Positions 58,229 through 64,000 of a stretch of DNA of 64,000 nt are shown piece after piece. A program made the position numbers and the translations under genes. A model generated the notes under the pieces. That model did no database searches. It was not told the origin of the DNA and worked only from the letters and a program-made list of their open reading frames with translations. The first letter of the stretch is position 1, and each line of letters opens with the position of its first letter. Source of the DNA: Buchnera aphidicola (Muscaphis stroyani) (lineage in GTDB: Bacteria > Pseudomonadota > Gammaproteobacteria > Enterobacterales > Enterobacteriaceae); contig NZ_CP034861.1 in NCBI RefSeq assembly GCF_005080865.1, positions 1 to 64,000 on the forward strand, read 5' to 3'.

Positions 58229-58864
58229 TTATTGATTTTTAATATATAAGATAAGATCTTTAACAGTCACAACTGTCATTTGATAATGTTTGGAAAATTC
58301 TATGATTTCAGGTGTTCGAGACATAGATCCATCTCTATTAGTTAATTCACAAATTATTCCTAATGGCTTAAATCCAGCAAGGGAAACAATTTCAATAGCA
58401 GCTTCAGTATGTCCTGCTCTAGATAAAATGCCTCCTGTATGAGCTCTTAGAGGAAATACATGTCCTGGTCTGTTTAAATCACTTGGCTTAGCATGATCTG
58501 ATGCTGCTGCTTGGATAGTAGTTAATCTATCTTGAGCTGAAACTCCAGTAGAAATTCCACTAGAAGCCTCTATAGTTACCGTAAATCCTGTTCGATACGC
58601 GCTAGTATTTTTTTTGACCATCATAGGCAAATCTAATTGTTTTCTTTTTGATTCAGTTATACAAAGACAGACAATACCGCTTCCATAACGAATAGTTAAA
58701 GCCATTTGTTTGACTGTCATGTTGCATGAAAAAACAAGATCACCTTCGTTTTCACGTTTTTCGTCATCTAAAATAATAATTCCTTTTCCAGACTGCAAGG
58801 CTGATATTGCTTTTTCAATTCTTTCTCTAGAAGTTCCAAATTGAGATAGTAGTTTTTGATTCAT
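58229..58864 (-). CDS. ribB: 3,4-dihydroxy-2-butanone 4-phosphate synthase
   Basis: Makes the four-carbon precursor of riboflavin from ribulose 5-phosphate. The product is 211 residues (E. coli 217). [15 protein letters not shown] carries the metal-binding acidic residues, [14 protein letters not shown] is intact, and [10 protein letters not shown] with [10 protein letters not shown] complete the active site. In E. coli an FMN riboswitch precedes ribB; none is visible here. Riboflavin supply to the host is a known possible role of Buchnera. Confidence 0.96.
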   Translation of the reverse strand: MNQKLLSQFGTSRERIEKAISALQSGKGIIILDDEKRENEGDLVFSCNMTVKQMALTIRYGSGIVCLCITESKRKQLDLPMMVKKNTSAYRTGFTVTIEASSGISTGVSAQDRLTTIQAAASDHAKPSDLNRPGHVFPLRAHTGGILSRAGHTEAAIEIVSLAGFKPLGIICELTNRDGSMSRTPEIIEFSKHYQMTVVTVKDLILYIKNQ

Positions 58865-59016
58865 TCTGAAAACCTCAAAAAAAATAAATTAATTAAATCG
58901 AAAATTTATAAGTTTAATATTTTAAAAAATTGTTCAAAATAATATCTGTTTTTAATTACATCTTAAAAAAAATAAAAGACTGAATTTTAGCGTAAAAAGA
59001 TTTTTAGATAAAAAAT

Positions 59017-59056
59017 TTTTATATCTAAATATTAATTTTTATATTTAGATATAAAA
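59017..59056 (-). terminator. 16-bp perfect inverted repeat between hldE and ribB
   Basis: 59017-59032 and 59041-59056 are exact reverse complements with an eight-base loop. On the minus strand the stem, after the hldE stop, is followed by a T tract (complement of the A run at 59011-59015), giving a terminator shape. All but two pairs are A-T. The rest of the 279-base spacer shows no gene and no FMN riboswitch. Confidence 0.6.
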
Positions 59057-59143
59057 CTATTTATCATAAATTTTTTTTAAAAGAAATTAATATTATAAAA
59101 TTATTAAAGTATATTAATTTACATCATGTAAAAAATAAATATT

Positions 59144-60106
59144 TTAAATTTTTTTTCGAGATTGATAATATAAGGCTTCGTTTAGTTCATTTATAGAAAG
59201 CGTTTTAGTCCCTATTTTTTGAACAACTATAGAAGCTCCTACATTTGCATAAAAACACGACTCCTCTAAAGAAAGTCCTTGAGCTAAAGAAGCTGCTATT
59301 ACTGAAATCACAGTGTCTCCTGCGCCAGTAACGTCATGTGCTATATTTGATGTAGCTGGAAAATGTATCGGTTTTTTGTTTGGTTGAAATAAATTCATTC
59401 CGTGTTCTGATCGAGTGACTAATAATGCAGATAAATTCAACTGAAGCATTAACTCTGTTCCTTTTTTTAACAGTTGCTTTTCTTCTTTACACGTTCCTAC
59501 TATTTTTTCAAATTCGGATAAATTAGGGGTAATTAAACTCGCTCCAGAGTATTTTGTAAAATCCATTCCTTTAGGATCTATGAGTATAGGAACTGACATT
59601 TTCTTTGCCAATGAGATAATTTTTTTAATATCAACTAAAGTTCCTTTGTCATAATCAGAAAGTATTAAAACTTTAAAAAATGATAATGAGCGTAATATTT
59701 TTTCATATAATATGTTATTGCATTGAAAAAAGTACTTTTCTTGAAAATCTAAACGCATTAGTGGTTTTTTTTTTGATAAAACTCTAATTTTTGTAATAGT
59801 TTTATTATTTTTAACAATAATTAAGTCAGAAAAAATATTTGAATGATTTAATAGTTTTTTTAACATTAATCCTTCATAATCCATTCCAATACATCCAATA
59901 ATTTTAGAAAAAGCACCTATATCCGCTATATTTTTAGCAACATTTGCAGCTCCTCCGGGTTGTTCTTTTGTTTTTTTAATAGGCATAATAGGTTCAGATT
60001 TTTTAGATAAAATATGATAATTTTTGCCATACCAATAGCAATCTAAAATAACGTCACCAACAACAAGAACTGATGCGTTTTTAAAATTAATTATTTTTTT
60101 TTTCAT
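59144..60106 (-). CDS. hldE: HldE reduced to its heptose-7-phosphate kinase domain
   Basis: E. coli HldE (477 residues) fuses a ribokinase-type heptose-7-phosphate kinase with an adenylyltransferase, both for the LPS inner core. Here only 320 residues remain, matching the kinase: [12 protein letters not shown], the [14 protein letters not shown] substrate motif, and the catalytic DVTGAGDTV with its aspartate. The adenylyltransferase motif (NGVFDILHAGH in E. coli) is absent from the gene and, by eye, from the 279 bases downstream. Without it ADP-heptose could not be made by this protein alone. Confidence 0.9.
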   Translation of the reverse strand: MKKKIINFKNASVLVVGDVILDCYWYGKNYHILSKKSEPIMPIKKTKEQPGGAANVAKNIADIGAFSKIIGCIGMDYEGLMLKKLLNHSNIFSDLIIVKNNKTITKIRVLSKKKPLMRLDFQEKYFFQCNNILYEKILRSLSFFKVLILSDYDKGTLVDIKKIISLAKKMSVPILIDPKGMDFTKYSGASLITPNLSEFEKIVGTCKEEKQLLKKGTELMLQLNLSALLVTRSEHGMNLFQPNKKPIHFPATSNIAHDVTGAGDTVISVIAASLAQGLSLEESCFYANVGASIVVQKIGTKTLSINELNEALYYQSRKKI

Positions 60107-60300
60107 AAATCTCTCTATTAAACTTAAATTATTTTGATTATTTTAATAATTATACTATTTATTCGAAAATTAAAAAATGATCTTTTTATATTAAAAATAT
60201 TATAATTTTTATATTATATAAAACATTATTACAGGATTTTACTATTAAACAATATAAATTACTTTTATTTAACAAAATTTATTTTTTATGAGAATATTTA

Positions 60301-61548
60301 ATGAAAATATATCTAGTAGGAGGAGCTGTACGAGATTCTTTGCTTAATTTACCATTTCAAGATAAAGACTGGGTAGTAGTTGGAGGGACAAAAAAAATGT
60401 TATTAGACAAAAATTTTCAACAAGTAGGAAAAGATTTTCCAGTTTTTTTGCATCCAAAAACGCACGAAGAATACGCACTAGCAAGAACGGACAGAAAGAA
60501 TGGAGTAGGTTATTTTGGTTTTAATACGATTTCTAACAAAGATATCACCTTAGAAGAAGATTTAATTAGAAGAGATTTAACAATTAACGCAATTGCTCAA
60601 GACGAAAATGGTAATTATATTGATCCTTTTCAAGGAATAAAAGATATTAAATATCGTTTATTACGACATGTTTCAGAGTCTTTTATAGAGGATCCGCTTC
60701 GTATTTTAAGAACAGCGAGATTTGCTGCTTCTTTAGCTCATTTAGGTTTTTGTGTTGCTAAAGAAACAATAGAGCTGATGAAAATCATGGTAAAAAAAAA
60801 GGAATTATCATATTTAACTTCAAATAGAATATGGAATGAAACAAAGAAAGCTTTAAAAACTTTTCATCCTCATGTTTATTTTCAAATTTTGAATGACTGT
60901 AAAGCTTTAAAGTTTATATTTCCAGAAATACATTATTTTTGTAAAAAAAATTTTTTTTTGAATTTCAACAGTTTACATCGAAAGAATAGAAAAAACCCTA
61001 TAATGGGATTATCTAAAATTTCTTCATTAAATAAAGACGTAAGTATACGTTTTTCTTATTTATGTCAATTTGTGTCTAGCTCTTATATTGACAAAAATTT
61101 TTTTAATTCCATGACAATATTTCATGATTCTCACTCAGCTTATATTGTAAAAAAATTATGTCAACGTCTTAATGTACCTTCTAACATAAGAGATATAGCA
61201 GTTTTGAGCGCTGGATTTTATAATTTTTTAAGTACTATACATTATCAATCTTCTAAAAATATTGTTATTTTATTATTGCGAATCGATGCTTGGAGAAAAC
61301 CAGATCGTGTAAATGTTTTATCGTTTTTAAGTAATTTTAATTCAAAAAGTTTATTTCAATCTCATAAGTTGTATTTAAATTCTCATTCTTTTTTAAAAAT
61401 AGCTTTTTCCATTATTCAAAATATTTCTATTCAATCAATTCTAAATAAAGGATTTAAAGGATATGAAATCAAAAAAGAACTTAATCGTTTAAGAGTTAAA
61501 AAATTAGATTTATGGCGTTCTAAATACACTGTAAAATATAATTTTTAA
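60301..61548 (+). CDS. cca: CCA-adding tRNA nucleotidyltransferase, HD motif lost
   Basis: Adds CCA to tRNA 3' ends. The product is 415 residues (E. coli 412). The nucleotidyltransferase domain is intact: YLVGGAVRDSLL, QDKDWVVVGG with the catalytic acids, and EDLIRRDLTINAIAQD. In E. coli the C-terminal HD domain (LCHDLGKG) gives phosphatase and phosphodiesterase activity. Here those residues read LCQFVSSS (Q256, F257), so that activity is probably gone. CCA addition is essential because four of five tRNA genes in the window lack it. Confidence 0.95.
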   Translation: MKIYLVGGAVRDSLLNLPFQDKDWVVVGGTKKMLLDKNFQQVGKDFPVFLHPKTHEEYALARTDRKNGVGYFGFNTISNKDITLEEDLIRRDLTINAIAQDENGNYIDPFQGIKDIKYRLLRHVSESFIEDPLRILRTARFAASLAHLGFCVAKETIELMKIMVKKKELSYLTSNRIWNETKKALKTFHPHVYFQILNDCKALKFIFPEIHYFCKKNFFLNFNSLHRKNRKNPIMGLSKISSLNKDVSIRFSYLCQFVSSSYIDKNFFNSMTIFHDSHSAYIVKKLCQRLNVPSNIRDIAVLSAGFYNFLSTIHYQSSKNIVILLLRIDAWRKPDRVNVLSFLSNFNSKSLFQSHKLYLNSHSFLKIAFSIIQNISIQSILNKGFKGYEIKKELNRLRVKKLDLWRSKYTVKYNF

Positions 61549-61600
61549 TTAAATTAGACAAATATTTTTTTTAAAAAATAATATTATAAATCATTAAATT

Positions 61601-62376
61601 CTAATTTAACAATTTAAAATAAATTAATCCAGATATAAGAAAACGATAAAATCCAAACCATATTAGTGAAATTTTCTCAGTTACATTTAATATTTTATTT
61701 ATAAAAAAAATAGAAATAAGCAACGACATAAAAAAGCCAATAAACAAAGTTGAAAAATTAAGTATTTCTAAATTTTTAGTGTTATTAAAAATTTCAAAAA
61801 AAGACGCTCCCATTAATAACGGAACGGAACTGATAAATGAAAATTCTATTGCAACTTTGCGTGTAAATCCTAATAGCACTCCAGTAGCAATAGTCACTCC
61901 AGATCTTGAGCAACCAGGGTATAAAGATAAAGCTTGAACACATCCAATAATTATTGATTGAATAAAATTTATATCATATATTTTGAATATTTTATGTTTT
62001 TTTGGTTTAAATATTTCAGCAATAATTAAAAATAAACCGCCTAATATTAATGAGTACATAATGTTGACAGGATGATAAAAAGACTTGATTTTTCTGTAAA
62101 AAAAAAACCTAAAAGTATTGTAGGAAAAATAGTAATTAAAACATATCCATGTTGGATATATGTCATTTTTTTAAATTTTTTATAAAAAAATAGAAATATT
62201 CCTATAGAAGATCCGAGTTGAACAAAAATTTCTATTATATTCGTATATTTATTTTCGATATTTAACCAATTATTAATGATAATCATATGTGCTGTAGATG
62301 AAATTGGAAAAAATTCTATGATTCCTCCCACTAATCCAATAAATGCAATATAAATACTACTAATTGGATAATACAT
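61601..62376 (-). pseudogene. uppP: undecaprenyl-diphosphatase UppP (BacA), frameshifted
   Basis: UppP recycles the lipid carrier for cell-wall synthesis. The N-terminal frame (62376 to 62047) ends in a stop; the C-terminal part continues in another frame to 61601. Joining them at the run of ten A (62098-62107) by one extra base restores LGFFFYRKIKSFYHPVNIMY-like sequence, aligned with E. coli. The R-containing motif PGCSRSGVT is intact, but the first catalytic Glu (E17 in E. coli) is Gly17; E21 remains. It is either a pseudogene or a gene rescued by slippage, with reduced or no activity. Confidence 0.85.
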
Positions 62377-62410
62377 TTTTTCTCCTTTTTTATTAATTTG
62401 TTTTCTTAGA

Positions 62411-62437
62411 AAAACGGTACTAAAATAGCACCGTTTT
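62411..62437 (-). terminator. terminator of the ptsI-crr transcript
   Basis: AAAACGGT (62411-62418) and ACCGTTTT (62430-62437) pair exactly. Inside, one A/C mismatch (G-U on the minus strand) and two more pairs surround a five-base loop. On the minus strand the stem is followed by a T run, a canonical terminator just after crr. Confidence 0.75.
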
Positions 62438-62447
62438 CAATTAACAA

Positions 62448-62951
62448 TTAATTGTACAAAGACATAATAATTGTTTTTCCTTCAGTAATTATGCCCGATG
62501 ATTTTTTAATTTTCTTAAAATTTTCTATATTAGAAATTATTACTGGAGTTAATATAGATGGAGCATTTTTTTTTATAAAATTCAAATCAAAGCTAATAAT
62601 ATCTTCTCCTATTTTAACTTTTTGTTTATTTTTTGCTATTTTTTTAAATCCTTTTCCTTTTAGTTTGACTGTATCAATTCCAAAGTGTACGAATAATTCC
62701 ACTTCATCTTCTGAAATAATTGAAAAAGCATGCATGCTATCTAATATTTTATTAATAGTTCCATTAACTGGTGAAACTATTTTATTTCCTGACGGTTGAA
62801 TAGCTATTCCATCACCTACAATTTTTTGAGAAAAAACAACATCTGGTACATCTTCTAAATTTACTATACAACCTGATATAGGGGCAAATATTTCTATCTT
62901 TTTAGAAAAATTAGATGTTTTTTCCTTAAAAAAATTAGAAAAGATGCTCAT
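62448..62951 (-). CDS. crr: PTS glucose-specific EIIA component
   Basis: Cytoplasmic phosphocarrier that takes phosphate from HPr and passes it to EIIB domains. The product is 167 residues (E. coli 169). The active-site histidines are His74 (SMHAFSI) and the phosphorylated His89 (VHFGIDTV). [21 protein letters not shown] is typical of the family. It follows ptsI by 26 bases as in the E. coli ptsHI-crr operon. Confidence 0.97.
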   Translation of the reverse strand: MSIFSNFFKEKTSNFSKKIEIFAPISGCIVNLEDVPDVVFSQKIVGDGIAIQPSGNKIVSPVNGTINKILDSMHAFSIISEDEVELFVHFGIDTVKLKGKGFKKIAKNKQKVKIGEDIISFDLNFIKKNAPSILTPVIISNIENFKKIKKSSGIITEGKTIIMSLYN

Positions 62952-62977
62952 TTTTTTCTCCTAAATGATATTTTTAT

Positions 62978-64000
62978 TTAACTTCTGTTAATTGCCTGAC
63001 TTTTCATGAATTTCTCTATTAAATTTAGTATTTCTTTTTCAGTAGGTAAAGTTAAAGCTTCTTTAGCTAATTCTTGAGCATCTTTGAATGATATGCTTCG
63101 AATAATTTTTTTAATTTTAGGTATACTAATAGAACTCATACTAAACTCGTCTAATCCCATCCCCAGCAATAAAACGGTAGCTCGTTCGTCTGCCGCAAGT
63201 TCTCCGCACATTCCAGTCCATTTTTTATGTACATGGGAAACATTGATAACTTTCTGAATTAGATTTAAAACAGACGGATGCATTGGTTTGTATAATTTTG
63301 AAATTAAATCATTTCCCCTGTCTACAGCTAAAGTATATTGTGTTAAATCATTGGTTCCGATGCTAAAAAAATCAACTTCTTTTATTAAATAGTGAGATAT
63401 AATTGCTGAAGAAGGTGTTTCTATCATTATTCCAATTTTAATTTTTTCATCAAATTTTATATTGTTATGATTTAATTGTGATTTGAGATGTTCAATTTCA
63501 ATTTTTAATAGTCTGATTTCTTCAACTGATATAATCATTGGAAATAAAATACATATTTTACCAAAAGCAGATGCTCTAAGAATCGCTTTTAATTGTGTAT
63601 GCAGCATTTCCTTTCTGTCCATTAAAATTCTTATAGCTCGCCATCCAAGAAAAGGATTTTCTTCTTTTGGCAAATTCATATATGGGAGATCTTTATCTCC
63701 TCCAATATCCATCGTTCTTATAATGACTTTTTTATTTTTCATTAATTCAGCAATTTTTTTATAGGCTTGAAACTGTTCGTTTTCAGTAGGAAAGTTTTTT
63801 CGACCCATAAACAAAAATTCAGTTCTATAAAGACCTATGCATTCGGCGCCATTTTTTTTTGCAGAATAAATATCTTGAACATTACCAATATTGGAACCAA
63901 TTTTAATTTTTTTTCCATCAATTGTTGTAGCTTTTAAATTTTTTAAAATTTTTAATTGATTTATTTTTGATGTATATAATGTTTTTATTTTTTTCTTTTT
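62978..64000 (-). CDS. ptsI: PTS enzyme I (partial, 5' end beyond window)
   Basis: Phosphoenolpyruvate-protein phosphotransferase, the first step of sugar uptake by the PTS. The reading frame stays open to the window edge, so the 340 residues seen correspond to the C-terminal part of the 575-residue E. coli protein. [15 protein letters not shown], the [12 protein letters not shown] block, [16 protein letters not shown], and the catalytic Cys in WTGMCGELA (about 75 residues from the end) are present. The phosphorylated His lies outside the window. An internal Met at 63814 is not the start. Confidence 0.97.
   Translation of the reverse strand, partial: KKKKIKTLYTSKINQLKILKNLKATTIDGKKIKIGSNIGNVQDIYSAKKNGAECIGLYRTEFLFMGRKNFPTENEQFQAYKKIAELMKNKKVIIRTMDIGGDKDLPYMNLPKEENPFLGWRAIRILMDRKEMLHTQLKAILRASAFGKICILFPMIISVEEIRLLKIEIEHLKSQLNHNNIKFDEKIKIGIMIETPSSAIISHYLIKEVDFFSIGTNDLTQYTLAVDRGNDLISKLYKPMHPSVLNLIQKVINVSHVHKKWTGMCGELAADERATVLLLGMGLDEFSMSSISIPKIKKIIRSISFKDAQELAKEALTLPTEKEILNLIEKFMKSQAINRS

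Noticed and set aside
59144-59165. Possible frameshift at the A8 run near the end of hldE hiding the missing domain
   Set aside because: Other frames beyond the run show no adenylyltransferase motif and the spacer is too short (279 bases) for the lost domain, so truncation is the better explanation.

Overview
This is A+T-rich bacterial DNA whose proteins read as close relatives of E. coli proteins, in blocks of E. coli gene order from which many neighbours have been lost. Single-copy core genes, paths for methionine, arginine and cysteine, almost no regulators, no transposons or phage, and long gene-free gaps together point to Buchnera aphidicola, the obligate aphid endosymbiont. That is my recognition from gene order and sequence, not a search result. 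The window seems to start at the usual Buchnera genome start: a perfect DnaA box at 29-37 lies just upstream of mnmG, as expected near the replication origin.

Layout. 1-8910 (+): possible oriC remnant, mnmG and the complete ATP synthase operon atpBEFHAGDC. 9023-14020 (-): dnaA-dnaN-gyrB, with recF missing. 14435-18049 (+): rpmH, rnpA, yidC, mnmE, then tRNA-Phe on the minus strand. 18286-21281 (+): groESL behind a sigma-32-type promoter, then efp. 21294-23200 (-): dnaT-dnaC and rsmD. 23356-25582 (+): ftsY and rpoH. 26521-30209 (+): yigL and metE between eroded spacers. 30403-44686 (-): purH, hupA, then the conserved run secE-nusG-rplK-rplA-rplJ-rplL-rpoB-rpoC. 44971-45320 (-): four tRNA genes (Thr, Tyr, Gly, Thr), the E. 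coli thrU-tyrU-glyT-thrT cluster without tufB. 45481-52830: murB (-), metF, argG, argH, yibN, secB, cysE (+). 52931-56947 (-): the rpsU-dnaG-rpoD operon. 57175-64000: tsaD (+), ribB and hldE (-), cca (+), a frameshifted uppP (-), crr and partial ptsI (-).

How the genes work together. The window supplies energy conversion (F1Fo ATPase), replication initiation and priming (DnaA, DnaN, GyrB, DnaC, DnaT, DnaG, HU), the transcription core (RpoB, RpoC, RpoD, RpoH, NusG), protein targeting and insertion (SecB, SecE, FtsY, YidC), folding (GroESL), and tRNA maturation and modification (RNase P protein, Cca, MnmE/MnmG, TsaD). It also holds pieces of nutrient supply: MetE/MetF for methionine, ArgG/ArgH for the last two steps to arginine, CysE, PurH and RibB.

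The most informative signals are decay and residual regulation. uppP is split by a one-base shift in a run of ten A/T and has lost a catalytic glutamate. HldE is cut down to its kinase domain, Cca has lost its HD motif, and YibN has lost the rhodanese cysteine. Three long gene-free gaps sit where relatives carry more genes. Against this decay, several control elements persist: a hairpin covering the rpoH ribosome binding site, the groE heat-shock promoter, the rplL-rpoB attenuator, a hairpin between rpsU and dnaG, and a perfect 12-bp stem between atpE and atpF. I found no CRISPR array, insertion sequence, prophage or clearly new multi-gene system.
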